In this document: in pieces, positions 51,920 through 64,000 of the stretch
How positions within the stretch are numbered: position 1 is the stretch's first letter
Layout of the letters: the number at the start of each line of letters is the position of its first letter
Assembly (NCBI RefSeq): GCF_027568515.1
Contig: NZ_JANKZF010000001.1
Coordinates: 248,001 to 312,000, forward strand
Length of the DNA stretch: 64,000 bases
Origin: Arthrobacter sp. HY1533
GTDB taxonomy: Bacteria; Actinomycetota; Actinomycetes; Actinomycetales; Micrococcaceae
Direction of reading: 5' to 3'
The notes under the pieces: generated by a model
Told to the model about the DNA's origin: nothing
Databases searched by the model: none
Seen by the model: the letters and a program-made list of their open reading frames with translations, nothing else
Program-made: the position numbers and the translations under genes

Positions 51920-52294
51920 ATGAGCCAAGGAACAAAACGTGCCGACGGGATGAGCGTTTTTGATCCCGGGTGCACGTCCCGCTCGGTCCTGGAACACGCC
52001 ACAGGCCGGTGGGGGGCGTTGGCGCTGGCCGCGTTGACCGACGGACCACTGCGATTCGCCGAGGTAAGGCGTGCAGTCACGGGAATCTCCGACCGCATGC
52101 TCTCCCAAACGCTGCAGCGGCTCGATGCCGACGGGCTGGTCTCCCGCAAAGAGCATTCCGCGATCCCCCCGCGCGTCGAATACGAACTGACCGAGATCGG
52201 ACGCCCCATTGCCGGCAGCATCGTTGATCTCATTGAGACCATCTACAGCCAGCTTCCGGCCATCGTCACCCACCAGCAGGACAGGCGCGACTAG
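51920..52294 (+). CDS. HxlR-family transcriptional regulator
   Basis: 124 residues from ATG 51920; GTG 51893 and ATG 51950 are possible alternatives. One winged helix domain: PGCTSRSVLEHATGRWGALALA, RFAEVRRAVTGISDRMLSQTLQRLDADGLVSR and a wing with PPRVEYELTEIG. HxlR proteins often control redox enzymes next to them. It converges with the NAD(P)-binding protein gene, the likely target. Confidence 0.88.
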   Translation: MSQGTKRADGMSVFDPGCTSRSVLEHATGRWGALALAALTDGPLRFAEVRRAVTGISDRMLSQTLQRLDADGLVSRKEHSAIPPRVEYELTEIGRPIAGSIVDLIETIYSQLPAIVTHQQDRRD

Positions 52295-52357
52295 GCGAGC
52301 GGTTGCTCGATGGCCAATGGGAAGTCCCGGGCAAGGCGTCGTGCACGGAGGGTGGCC

Positions 52358-52993
52358 CTATTTTCCAGTCGTCAGGACCGCGGTGCGCCGTGCCCAATCA
52401 CCACTGCCCGCTGCATCGAGGAGGAACCTTGCCACGTCGGCGCGGGCGACACGGGGAACGCCGGGCAGGCGGTCGATGGCCGCCAGGTCCAGGGCCTGGA
52501 AGGCAGGCGACTTGGCCTTGTTTGTCAGCAGCACAGGATACGCGAGGGTCCATTCCAGCGAAGAGGCCTTCAGAACCTTCTCCCCTGCTGCCTTGTCGGC
52601 AAAGATGGCCTTGCCGCCCCCGCTGTACATCAGCTGCGCCAAGCCAGACGCCTTCGGCAGCGAATCACCTACGCCGAACGCCGACATGACCAGCACCCTG
52701 GCGACGCCACTGCGCTCAGCGGCCGCCGTGATCACCCTGACTGCCTTCTCGCTGAACCCGTTGGGCTTGGCGCTGCTCAATCCCAGCATGCTGACCACCG
52801 CATCTGCATCCCGCATGGCGCGCGCCAACATGTCAACGTTCTCCACGTCGCCGACCACCACAGCAAGCCGCTCGCGTGGTGCCAGTTTTCCGGAGCTGCG
52901 TACATACGCCACCACTTCATGACCCTCATCCAGCGCATCGTCAACGAACAAGCCGCCCGTAGTGCCAGTGGCACCCAGAACAAAGACCTTCAT
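52358..52993 (-). CDS. NAD(P)-binding SDR-like (NmrA-type) protein
   Basis: 211 residues from ATG 52993, with AGGAGG 9 nt upstream. KVFVLGATGTTGGLFVDDAL is an atypical-SDR GxxGxxG motif; no YxxxK is in place, so it may be a sensor or a reductase of the NmrA/HSCARG type. LVMSAFGVGDSLP is a typical strand of the family. Probably regulated by the adjacent HxlR protein. Confidence 0.82.
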   Translation of the reverse strand: MKVFVLGATGTTGGLFVDDALDEGHEVVAYVRSSGKLAPRERLAVVVGDVENVDMLARAMRDADAVVSMLGLSSAKPNGFSEKAVRVITAAAERSGVARVLVMSAFGVGDSLPKASGLAQLMYSGGGKAIFADKAAGEKVLKASSLEWTLAYPVLLTNKAKSPAFQALDLAAIDRLPGVPRVARADVARFLLDAAGSGDWARRTAVLTTGK

Positions 52994-53020
52994 CGCAATC
53001 GCCTCCTCAGTTCATTTTCA

Positions 53021-53035
53021 CTAACAAAACGTTAG
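53021..53035. promoter_or_regulatory. Candidate operator of the SDR-like gene
   Basis: CTAAC at 53021-53025 and GTTAG at 53031-53035 are inverted around AAAAC, 28 nt before the start codon of the SDR-like gene. It could bind the HxlR regulator; it is short, so only suggestive. Confidence 0.35.
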
Positions 53036-53309
53036 CACTATCTGTGTGGAAGTGGTTTTTGGTGTTGGAGGAACCCCCGCGCCAAACGACCAGGGACACG
53101 GAAGTTGTGGACGCATTCGACACTGGCCAACTGAGAGAGCACCACTCGACGGCTATTCGGCGCTCTCTGCCGAAGCGCACTGCCGAACCTGCCACTGCAA
53201 GTCCATGCCATAGTTCAGGCTGAGTTTGTCCAGGATTCAACGTGACGCTGGACATGTTCCCGAGACCGTTGTAGAGTCCTTCTCGAGCCCGTTTGGGCTC
53301 CGAGTATTG

Positions 53310-53342
53310 GGCATGTAACTCCTCTCGGGGAGGCAGGGACCT
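53310..53342 (+). promoter_or_regulatory. Ribonucleic antiterminator (RAT) of the beta-glucoside operon
   Basis: GGGCATGTAACTCC followed by TCTCGG and GGAGGCAGGGACC fits the BglG/LicT RAT pattern: outer GG/CC pairs, TGTAACT on the left and GCAGG-A-ACC on the right. Its 3' end overlaps the stem of the following terminator, as required for antitermination by the BglG-like protein encoded at the end of this operon. Confidence 0.7.
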
Positions 53343-53390
53343 GAGCTCCGGCAGCGAACTTAGTTTCGTCCGGGTCTGGGTCCTTTTTTG
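53338..53390 (+). terminator. Leader terminator controlled by antitermination
   Basis: GGACC (53338-53342, shared with the RAT) can pair with GGTCC (53380-53384), with further partial pairing inside, directly followed by T6 at 53385-53390. It lies about 140 nt before the EIIA gene. It would stop transcription unless the antiterminator stabilises the RAT. Confidence 0.65.
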
Positions 53391-53527
53391 CGCCCAGCCT
53401 GGCTGCCGAGGTTATCGAGTTCTTGGAGAGCAGTCGGCGACAAGCGGTCACGTAGCGTGTTTGAAGTTGTGCAACCACGTGGCATCGCAGTGTTTACGAC
53501 TCCCGATGAAGGGTGTCATACCAGATC

Positions 53528-54006
53528 ATGATTATTTACAGTCCGCTAGAAGGGGAACGTGTCGACCTAGGCGACGTTGACGATCCCGCATTCAGCAAGA
53601 AGATGCTCGGCGACGGTGTCGCCATCCGCCCAACCGGGAACCTGGTGTCGGCACCGTTCAGTGGTGGAGTCGTCAGCCTTTTCCCCACCAAGCATGCAAT
53701 CGGGCTGGTCTCCGATGCAGGAGTTGAAGCCCTCATCCACATTGGTTTGGATACAGTGGCGATGAATGGAGACGGCTTCGAGGCACACATTCTGCAGGGA
53801 CAGCGGGTAACCGCGGGGCAGCCATTGGTCACATTCAACACAGAGAAGATCATCGCGGCAGGATGCGACCCGATCACCCTGATCGTCATTACCAACATGC
53901 GCGACGTCTCGGAGATCGTGCAGCTTGGGGCAACTGAACTGGCGACGGGCGACCGGCTGCTGGAAGTCACCCTCTCCGATGACGCGTCGAGTCGGCAGGT
54001 GGAATC

Positions 54007-54010
<4 letters not shown>
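53528..54010 (+). CDS. PTS glucose-type EIIA component
   Basis: 160 residues from ATG 53528 (MIIYSPLEGERVDL); GTG 53513 adds five residues. The phosphorylated histidine is His71 in ALIHIGLDTVAMNG, with partner His56 in PTKHAIGL. It receives phosphate from HPr and passes it to the EIIB domain of the next gene. As a free EIIA it is separate from EIIBC, unlike E. coli BglF, where it is fused. Overlaps EIIBC by ATGA. Confidence 0.9.
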
Positions 54011-57705
<3,695 letters not shown>

Positions 57706-57808
57706 ATGAAACTCACTGGCATCCCTCTCATCACCGCGCCCGCGGGACTGAACTTATCAGTCCAAGCTCTACATGCTCCGGACCTTCAGTGTTGATTGAA
57801 GGCCGCAG

Positions 57809-58720
57809 CTAGTTTTCCACGTCGGGCGGGGTGGCCATCTCGGTGTTGACGTCGACCGGAACCGGCGCGGCCACCCGCTGCTGGCTGGCACTCCAGCTGG
57901 CAAGGAAGTTGAGCTGTTCCTGCGCCTGGCTTTCCGGTTCGGCCGTGTAGGCGATGATGGTGAGGCCCTCACCGGGAATCTCGAGGGATTCCCCTGTCAA
58001 TTCAATGTCTCCGACAAGAGGATTGTGCAGACTTTTTCGGGCCGAGCGGTGGAAGCGGACGTTGTGCCGCGCCCAGCGCTTGGAGAATTCGGTGCTTCCC
58101 GTGGCGAGGTCTCCGATGAGGCCGTTCAAAGCCTTGTCTTGCGGGTTGCGTCCGGCCTCGCTGCGCAGCGCTGCGGCCAAGTCGTCGGCGAGCGTGGCCC
58201 ATTCAAGGAAGAAGTCCTGGGCGCGGGGGTCCAGAAACATGAACCGAGCGAGGTTCAGCGGCAGCGCCTCCGGGCTCAGAATGCCGGTGTAGAGGGCAAA
58301 ACAAGTGCTGTTTGCAGCCACAATGTCCATGCGTGAATTCCGGACGTAGGCGGGCGCGCCTGTCATCCCGTCCAGGATCCGCTGGACCCCAGGCCGCACC
58401 TCGGCCCGAACCCGGCGTGTTCCGGGTGCCCTCGATGGTGCTGCCGCCCTGGCCAGGTCCAGCAGGTGGGCCCGTTCTGCTTCATCGAGGTTGAGCGCAC
58501 GGGCAAGGGACTCAAGGACACTCTCTGAGACGCCCCGGAGGTTTCCGCGTTCCAGCCGGGCGTAGTATTCGGTGCTCACACCGGTAAGCATGGCCACTTC
58601 CTCGCGTTTGAGGCCCGGGACTCTTCTGGTGCCGCCGTATTCTGGCAAACCGGCTTGGGCGGGAGTGATGCGCGACCGGCGGCTCGTGAGGAACTCGCGG
58701 ACGTCGTTGCTGTTGTCCAT
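57809..58720 (-). CDS. XRE-type regulator with MmyB-like ligand domain
   Basis: 303 residues from ATG 58720. N-terminal HTH: FLTSRRSRITPAQAGLP, RRVPGLKREEVAMLTGVSTEYYARLERG. The C-terminal half has PAYVRNSRMDIVAANSTCFALY and FMFLDPRAQDFFLEWATLADDLAAALRSEAGR, the MmyB-like domain thought to bind small molecules or fatty acids. Divergent from the MFS-cupin-reductase operon 131 nt away, which it probably controls. Confidence 0.9.
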   Translation of the reverse strand: MDNSNDVREFLTSRRSRITPAQAGLPEYGGTRRVPGLKREEVAMLTGVSTEYYARLERGNLRGVSESVLESLARALNLDEAERAHLLDLARAAAPSRAPGTRRVRAEVRPGVQRILDGMTGAPAYVRNSRMDIVAANSTCFALYTGILSPEALPLNLARFMFLDPRAQDFFLEWATLADDLAAALRSEAGRNPQDKALNGLIGDLATGSTEFSKRWARHNVRFHRSARKSLHNPLVGDIELTGESLEIPGEGLTIIAYTAEPESQAQEQLNFLASWSASQQRVAAPVPVDVNTEMATPPDVEN

Positions 58721-58851
58721 GAAATCAACTCTACGGGGGCCTTGGATGTCCTAACAGGAACTGGCAGTACACCGCACGGCAGGTCCTTCCACGCCTGGCC
58801 AGGGGCTGGTTTTCTTGTAACAACACCAGCCGCCATTCCAGCAAGGACACC

Positions 58852-60225
58852 ATGCCAGTCTTGACCCTTGATCCAACGAAACACGCCGCCAGGCCCCGGG
58901 CCTCGCTCGCGGTCGCCATGCTGGGCTTCTTCGTCGTCGCCCTGGATGCCCAGATCGTCAATGTTGCCCTGCCCGAGATCCGCAACGATCTTGGCGGCGG
59001 GCTGTCGGGGCTGCAGTGGATTGTCACAGGCTACACACTCATGTTCTCGGCGCTGCAACTGTTCTCAGGGACATTCTCAGACCGGATCGGTGCCCGCCGC
59101 GCCTACGGCGCCGGAATGGTGCTGTTCACCGTGGCGTCTGCAGCGTGCGCATTCAGCCCTAGTTTGGGGGCCCTCATCGCCGGCCGAACCTTGCAGGGCA
59201 TCGGCGCCGCACTGATCACGCCCAGCTCCCTGGCCCTCATCCGGGAGGCGTACCAGGACGCAGCCCAGCGAGGTCGGGCCATTGTGTACTGGGGTCTGGG
59301 CGGTTCGGTGGCCGCGGCGGCCGGCCCGGTGCTTGGCGGTCTGCTGACCCAGCTCGACTGGCGATTGATCTTCCTCGTGAACCTGCCCGTCGGGGCTGCT
59401 GCGCTCGTAGTTCTTGCCCGCGTCGCACCGTCGCCGCAGCGTCCGGCACCATTCGATTGGTTTGGACAAGTCACCGCCGTGGTGGCCTTGGCCAGCCTCA
59501 CGTACGGCATCATTGAAGGCGCGCAGATCGGCTACGGAAGCCCCAGCATTCTTGCCCTCTTCACATTGGCCATGCTGTCCGCGATCGCATTCGTGCGGGC
59601 CCAAGCCAGGGGGAAACATCCCATGGTCCCGTTGGGCCTGTTCCGCTCACGCACTGTTTCCACCGTCCTGGCCATCGCCGTCGTCACCATGGCCGCGTTC
59701 TATGGTGTGGTCTTCCTCCAAAGCCTGTACTTTCAGCAGCAACGCGGTGCCACAGCGCTGGAAACCGGGCTGCTGTTCCTGCCCATGACAGCCCTTGTGG
59801 CACTGCTGAACCCCCTCGCGGCACGGCTGATGGTGCGCTTCGGCCATGTCGCCATGATCGTCGCCGGCCAACTGCTCATGGCCGTGGGCCTGGCTGGACT
59901 GTGGTTGCTTCCAGCCAACACCTCAATCCTGCTCGTGGCGCTCGTCATGGTCCCCGTGGGGGTGGGCGGCTCCTTCACAGTTCCACCAATCATCGCCCTT
60001 GTCATGGACCAGGTACCGGCGGAGAATGCAGGGACTGCCAGCGGGGTGATCAACACAGCGCGGCAGCTCGGCGGCTCCCTGGGTGTCGCGATCTACGGTG
60101 CCCTGCTCGCCGGCCAGGACTTCACAGACGGACTCCGAATCGGCTTCGGAACCACCGCCGTCGCCCTGCTCATCCTGGCCGCTGCGTCCCTGCCGCTTCG
60201 AAAAGCAGACCATCCACTGAGATAA
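58852..60225 (+). CDS. MFS drug exporter (DHA2-like)
   Basis: 457 residues from ATG 58852. Twelve to fourteen segments. LDAQIVNVALPEIRNDLGG near residue 30 and RIGARRAYGAGMVLF give the DHA motif A; GPVLGGLL near 160 is motif C of antiporters. Members export drugs or dyes with proton exchange. It heads an operon with a cupin and an aldo/keto reductase under the divergent XRE regulator, consistent with detoxification. Confidence 0.9.
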   Translation: MPVLTLDPTKHAARPRASLAVAMLGFFVVALDAQIVNVALPEIRNDLGGGLSGLQWIVTGYTLMFSALQLFSGTFSDRIGARRAYGAGMVLFTVASAACAFSPSLGALIAGRTLQGIGAALITPSSLALIREAYQDAAQRGRAIVYWGLGGSVAAAAGPVLGGLLTQLDWRLIFLVNLPVGAAALVVLARVAPSPQRPAPFDWFGQVTAVVALASLTYGIIEGAQIGYGSPSILALFTLAMLSAIAFVRAQARGKHPMVPLGLFRSRTVSTVLAIAVVTMAAFYGVVFLQSLYFQQQRGATALETGLLFLPMTALVALLNPLAARLMVRFGHVAMIVAGQLLMAVGLAGLWLLPANTSILLVALVMVPVGVGGSFTVPPIIALVMDQVPAENAGTASGVINTARQLGGSLGVAIYGALLAGQDFTDGLRIGFGTTAVALLILAAASLPLRKADHPLR

Positions 60226-60266
60226 CGACAAGCCGCACCTGGCCCAGACCCCCAAGGAGACAAACT

Positions 60267-60671
60267 ATGTACCTCGTTCCACCCACCCCCACAGCCAAGG
60301 CACCCCGGGAGCGATTCACCGGCGACGTCTACCTCAACACCTTGAACACCGCAGAGCCTCCATCCCGGCTCGCCGCGGCAATGGTCCGGTTCACCCCGGG
60401 TGCCCGCACCAACTGGCATTCCCACCCCCTGGGCCAAACCTTGCACTGCACCGACGGGGCGGGGCTGGTTGCCACCCGTGACGGCACCGTCATTCGAATG
60501 CGCGCAGGCGACACTGTCCACACCCCGCCCGGTGAGGAGCACTGGCACGGTGCCACCACAGACACCATGATGTACCATCTGGCCCTTGTGGAGCACGACG
60601 ACGGGCGCAGCGCCACCTGGGGCGAGCCCGTCACCGAGCAGGACTACGCAACAGCCAACACCACCCACTAG
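60267..60671 (+). CDS. Cupin-domain protein
   Basis: 134 residues from ATG 60267, with AAGGAG 7 nt upstream. Cupin motif 1 in [21 protein letters not shown] has two His and Gln; motif 2 in [18 protein letters not shown] has His residues. It looks like a metal-binding carboxymuconolactone/quercetinase-type cupin. Located between the MFS exporter and the aldo/keto reductase, so probably part of the same response. Confidence 0.85.
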   Translation: MYLVPPTPTAKAPRERFTGDVYLNTLNTAEPPSRLAAAMVRFTPGARTNWHSHPLGQTLHCTDGAGLVATRDGTVIRMRAGDTVHTPPGEEHWHGATTDTMMYHLALVEHDDGRSATWGEPVTEQDYATANTTH

Positions 60672-60696
60672 CAGCACACAAGCAAAGGAAAATCCC

Positions 60697-61554
60697 ATGG
60701 AAAACGTAACCCTCAACAACGGCGTCCAGATGCCCATCCTCGGTTTCGGCGTCTACCAAATCCCCGACGTGGACACCCAGGCCGCCGTCGAAGCAGCCCT
60801 CGCCGCCGGATACCGCCACTTGGACACGGCTGCCGCCTACGGCAACGAGGAAGCAGTCGGTGCCGCCATCAAGGCCAGCGGAATCGCGCGCCAGGACCTG
60901 TTCGTTACCACCAAGCTGTGGATCCAGCACGCCCCCGCCGGCAGCGTGGAAGAAGACACCAAGCGCTCCTTTGACAACTCCCTGCAACGGCTCGGCCTGG
61001 ACTACCTGGACCTGTACCTGATCCACCAGCCCCTCGGGGACTACTACAGCGAATGGCGGGCCATGCAGAAGCTGAACATGCAGGGGCTGGCCCGGGCGAT
61101 CGGGGTTTCGAACTTCCACCCCGACCGGCTCATTGACCTGATCGACCACAACGAGATTGTCCCGGCCGTGAACCAGATCGAAACCCACCCCTTCCACCAG
61201 CGCGCGACCGACCAGGCCCTGATGATCGAACGCGGCGTCCAGATTGAATCCTGGGGTCCGTTCGCCGAAGGCAAGAACGACTTGTTCACCAACCCACTGC
61301 TCGCGGCCATCGGTGAATCACACGGCAAATCCGTCGCCCAGGTGGTGCTGCGCTGGCTCACCCAGCGCGACGTGGTGGTCATCCCCAAGTCGGTGCGCCC
61401 CGAGCGCATGGCCCAAAACTTCGACGTCTTCGACTTCACCCTCACCGAGGATCAAATGAACCAGATCAGCACCCTGGACACAGGTGCCAGCCTGTTCTTC
61501 GACCACCGCGACCCCGCCATGGTCAGTTGGCTCGGCGGACGCAGGAACAACTAA
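60697..61554 (+). CDS. Aldo/keto reductase
   Basis: 285 residues from ATG 60697, with AAAGGA upstream. Catalytic tetrad Asp43, Tyr48, Lys73 and His110 in [13 protein letters not shown] and [13 protein letters not shown]-binding C-terminal segment [20 protein letters not shown]. It reduces aldehydes or ketones, or diketones in gluconate-type members. Third gene of the XRE-controlled operon. Confidence 0.93.
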   Translation: MENVTLNNGVQMPILGFGVYQIPDVDTQAAVEAALAAGYRHLDTAAAYGNEEAVGAAIKASGIARQDLFVTTKLWIQHAPAGSVEEDTKRSFDNSLQRLGLDYLDLYLIHQPLGDYYSEWRAMQKLNMQGLARAIGVSNFHPDRLIDLIDHNEIVPAVNQIETHPFHQRATDQALMIERGVQIESWGPFAEGKNDLFTNPLLAAIGESHGKSVAQVVLRWLTQRDVVVIPKSVRPERMAQNFDVFDFTLTEDQMNQISTLDTGASLFFDHRDPAMVSWLGGRRNN

Positions 61555-61962
61555 GCCTTGATCTACCGATCTGGTTTCGGGGCGGCTCGCTTATTTCTCG
61601 CGCGCCGGGGAAAACTACGTCAAAGGACGGCGTACCAACCTCGAGGTCGGCGGCATCTGCAACTTCCGCCCACCACCTCGGCCATGAGCGGACTCGGCAG
61701 CACCTGGCGCTCCGTTCTGGACAGCGTCCTGCCCAGCGGCACCCTGGGCTCGATTGGCCAGTACCAGTTCACCGAAAAGGTCATTCTCCGGGTTGGCCCG
61801 CAGGCTTGCAATCAGGCTTCGCCGGTGGTGGTCCAAGTCCTTCTCGACCCCAGGGCGCTCGACCGCTGCCGCCAGCAGTGGATGGCTTGTCTTCGGAAGC
61901 CTAGAAATATCACATGAGAACGTGCCCGCCCCGATATTGGGGCGGGCACTTCGCTAACTCAT
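61555..61962. other. Intergenic stretch, no supported gene
   Basis: A short rightward frame from ATG 61684 to 61917 (77 residues) is open but has no ribosome site, no recognised motif and competing frames on both strands. I therefore leave it uncalled. The hairpin at 61922-61949 closes this stretch. Confidence 0.5.
61922..61949. terminator. Hairpin after the hydroxylase gene
   Basis: GTGCCCGCCCC at 61922-61932 pairs perfectly with 61939-61949 around GATATT. It lies 14 nt past the stop of the leftward hydroxylase gene. No T-run follows, so it may be a bidirectional, factor-assisted terminator. Confidence 0.6.
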
Positions 61963-63240
61963 CTAGTTGACCAAAGCCTTTGCGCCCTTCGACTCAACGG
62001 CCGGCACGCCGTCGCCTTCCTGCCCGTACAGCCAGTCGTTGTACTGGTAGTTGCCGTCGCCGCGGCTCTTGAACAGCAGGTTCCGGAGCGTGCGGGCCAG
62101 GCCGGAGACATGCCATGACTCGCCCCAGACGCGAGCTGTGCGCTGGACACGGGCCGTGCGGCCGGCGCGGGCTTCGTTGAAGTCCTTGAAGGCGCCTTCC
62201 CAGGCACTGGCGTCGATCCCGGAATCTGTAAAGACGGTTCCCTGCGTGACTTCCTGCAAAACGGCGGCATCTTCGAGAGCCTGGCAGGCGCCCTGGGCCA
62301 AGTACTGGAGCATGGGGTGGGCGGCGTCGCCAATCAACGTCATGCGGCCGCTGACCCAGTTCTCAATCGGGTTCTTGTCGTACATGGGCCAGCGGATGCC
62401 GGTTGCCAGGTTCTTCAGGGCTTCCCGAACAGCAGGAACACAGTCCTTGTAGGCCTCTTCCAGCTCGTCAACGCCACCGTACTGCTCCTCGCCACGCTCA
62501 AACGAGGGCGACTTGAATACGGCAACGGTGTTCAGCAGCTCGCCCTTGCGCAGCGGGTACTGGACCAGGTGGCAGTTCGGGCCGAGGTAGACAATGACGT
62601 CTTCCAGGTCGGCCTTCGGGGTGGAGTCCGTGATGGGCACCGTGCCGCGGTAGGCAACATAGGACGACGGAACCGGAACATCCTCTGAAACAGCCTTGCG
62701 CAGGGTTGATTTCAAACCATCCGCGGCCAGAACGGCGTCGGCCTCATAGACGTCGCCGGTGGCGGCATAGGCGCGTGCCTTGTCCCCCTGGGTCTCGACC
62801 TTTTCAACGAAGACGCCGTTGAGCAGCCTCACGCCGGACTCCTGGCAGGCTTCCAGCAGGATCCTGTGGAGGTCGCTGCGGTGGATCACCACGTAGGGGG
62901 CGCCGTAGCGCTCTTCGAATTCTGCGCCAAGGGTCTGGCGGGTGAGTTCTTCGCCGCTGACGGCGTCACGGAAAACCAAGTGCTTGGGCTGCACACCGAT
63001 TTCCAAGGCCTTTTCCAGCAAGCCCCAGCGCTTCAAAACACGCGAGGCATTCGGGGCCATCTGCAATCCGGCACCCACTTCGCCGAACGCCGGAGCATTT
63101 TCAACGAGAGTGACACTGGCACCGTTTTCCCGCAAGGCGAGAGCCCCAGCCAAACCGGCCATGCCGCCACCGATCACCAGAACATCCTGTGCCGGAGTGG
63201 TATTGATCTTCTCTGTGGTGGAACTGGATGAGTTAGACAT
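61963..63240 (-). CDS. FAD-dependent aromatic hydroxylase (3-hydroxybenzoate 6-hydroxylase-like)
   Basis: 425 residues from ATG 63240. FAD motif DVLVIGGGMAGLAGALALRE near residue 20, VLAADGLKSTLRKAV near 165 with the DG motif, and MTLIGDAAHPMLQYLAQGA near 300. These are class A flavoprotein monooxygenases; the sequence and the adjacent aromatic acid transporter suggest 3-hydroxybenzoate 6-hydroxylase or salicylate hydroxylase, feeding the gentisate route. No ring-cleavage gene is inside the window to confirm. The start overlaps the transporter stop. Confidence 0.85.
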   Translation of the reverse strand: MSNSSSSTTEKINTTPAQDVLVIGGGMAGLAGALALRENGASVTLVENAPAFGEVGAGLQMAPNASRVLKRWGLLEKALEIGVQPKHLVFRDAVSGEELTRQTLGAEFEERYGAPYVVIHRSDLHRILLEACQESGVRLLNGVFVEKVETQGDKARAYAATGDVYEADAVLAADGLKSTLRKAVSEDVPVPSSYVAYRGTVPITDSTPKADLEDVIVYLGPNCHLVQYPLRKGELLNTVAVFKSPSFERGEEQYGGVDELEEAYKDCVPAVREALKNLATGIRWPMYDKNPIENWVSGRMTLIGDAAHPMLQYLAQGACQALEDAAVLQEVTQGTVFTDSGIDASAWEGAFKDFNEARAGRTARVQRTARVWGESWHVSGLARTLRNLLFKSRGDGNYQYNDWLYGQEGDGVPAVESKGAKALVN

Positions 63241-64000
63241 GGCTGCTTCCTACTTTTGTTGAAGAATTCGATGATGTGAATGGTGAGGGGCTGGCTTTGG
63301 CCCGGACCGAGATGACCCAGAGCAGAATCGCCGCAATCGCGGCGGCTCCGGCGAAAGCCAGGAAATTGGAGTTCACGCCAAGCCCGGCTGCGAGCAGGAA
63401 TCCGCCCGCCTGGGGGGCCGCCACGGCACCAATGCGTCCCACGCCGAGTGCCCAGCCAAGTGCCGTGCCGCGCAGGTGGCTTGGGTAACGGGTGGCGACG
63501 GCGGCGATGATGAGGCACTGTGTGCCGTGGGTGCCCACGCCGGCCAGGACCAGCATGGCGTAGACAAGGAATACGGGCGGACCGGTCATGATGACCGCCA
63601 GAGCTGCTGCCGCGACAGCTGCTGCGACAATTCCGGTGCGGATGGGCCCAAACCGGCCACCGGCCCACGCCGTGATGACAGAACCAGCCACGGCACCCAG
63701 GTTCAGGGCGATGGCAAAGGTCAGCGCCGAGCCAAGGTTGTAGCCTGCCATTTGCATGAGGTTGGGCAACCAGGTGCCCAACCCGTACCAGGCAAACAAG
63801 GTGGCAACGGTGGCCAGCGCAAATAGGACGCTGGCACCCAGGTAGGGAGCCTTCAGCAAGGCACCGAAGCCGCCACGCTCCCCCGTCGAACGCGGAGCGG
63901 CCGTCTTGGGCAGGTACTTGATTCCCAGGGGAACAACAATGACCAGTGCCAAGCCGGCGATCAAGAACATGACCGGCCAGCCGAAGAGCGGGATCAACGG
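63233..64000 (-). CDS. Aromatic acid:H+ symporter (MFS, AAHS type), N-terminus cut by window edge
   Basis: The frame is open to base 64000, so the N-terminal half is missing. The visible 255 residues contain six to seven transmembrane segments: MFLIAGLALVIVVPLGIKYL, then YLGASVLFALATVATLFAWYGLGTWLP, and HLRGTALGWALGVGRIGAVAAP, the characteristic R-G-x-G-W/G loop of the BenK/PcaK/GenK transporters. It probably takes up 3-hydroxybenzoate, gentisate or a relative for the hydroxylase whose start it overlaps. Confidence 0.85.
   Translation of the reverse strand, partial: PLIPLFGWPVMFLIAGLALVIVVPLGIKYLPKTAAPRSTGERGGFGALLKAPYLGASVLFALATVATLFAWYGLGTWLPNLMQMAGYNLGSALTFAIALNLGAVAGSVITAWAGGRFGPIRTGIVAAAVAAAALAVIMTGPPVFLVYAMLVLAGVGTHGTQCLIIAAVATRYPSHLRGTALGWALGVGRIGAVAAPQAGGFLLAAGLGVNSNFLAFAGAAAIAAILLWVISVRAKASPSPFTSSNSSTKVGSSHV

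Noticed and set aside
61684-61917. 77-codon rightward frame after the aldo/keto reductase
   Set aside because: No ribosome site, no motif, competing frames on both strands.

Overview
The window is high-GC DNA with dense gene packing, many 4-bp ATGA/GTGA gene overlaps and frequent GTG/TTG starts. The gene content (bioQ-bioBAF-bioD, PucR, NCS1, AAHS and PotABCD transporters, a 3-hydroxybenzoate 6-hydroxylase-like enzyme) points to a soil actinobacterium, most likely Arthrobacter sensu lato (Micrococcaceae). The taxonomic call is inference. No rRNA, tRNA or CRISPR array was seen.

Layout. 1-2.4 kb: a truncated patatin-like gene preceded by a 17-codon leader ORF, then an NAD-dependent epimerase. 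1.85-7.8 kb: a biotin locus made of a BioQ-like TetR repressor divergent from bioB-bioA-bioF-P450-bioD, with a perfect TTGAACA/TGTTCAA palindrome on the bioB start. The P450 sits where a BioI-type enzyme would be but lacks the ExxR motif. 7.8-14.7 kb: an NCS1 permease, a RibD/DHFR-like reductase, small enzymes and transporters, and a TetR of the autoregulator-receptor type with its own operator. 15.1-18.7 kb: a receptor-type class III nucleotidyl cyclase homologue directly abutting (TAA-ATG) an MscS channel fused to a cyclic-nucleotide-binding domain. The cyclase lacks consensus metal-binding residues, so this pair is the most unusual system in the window.

20.1-27.8 kb: an operon for a YtcJ-type amidohydrolase plus a complete peptide-type ABC transporter, divergent from a TetR gene. 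The GTCAAC-N3-GTTGAC operator there recurs 22 kb away in front of an amidase (49.9 kb). 27.9-34.9 kb: an aminotransferase, a FAD amine oxidoreductase and a PotABCD-like polyamine ABC transporter. 41.5-49.7 kb: an Lrp regulator, a second FAD oxidoreductase, an aldehyde dehydrogenase, an omega-amino acid aminotransferase, an MmsA-type CoA-acylating dehydrogenase and a PucR regulator. Together these read as uptake and catabolism of polyamines or omega-amino acids through GABA, beta-alanine or malonate semialdehyde.

Between the two polyamine blocks (35-41.5 kb) lies a foreign-looking insertion: a secreted lipase, a decayed IS1380-family transposase missed by simple ORF calling, and a visibly AT-richer 803-residue membrane protein of unknown function. 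Its left edge has a G27-C20 tract inside a 14-bp inverted repeat, which may be an assembly artefact.

51.4-58 kb: a cupin, an HxlR regulator, a NAD(P)-binding protein, then a beta-glucoside PTS operon (EIIA, EIIBC, 6-phospho-beta-glucosidase, BglG-type antiterminator) with an RAT/terminator in its leader. 57.8-64 kb: an XRE regulator divergent from an MFS exporter-cupin-aldo/keto reductase operon, and the end of an aromatic acid operon (AAHS transporter, flavin hydroxylase).
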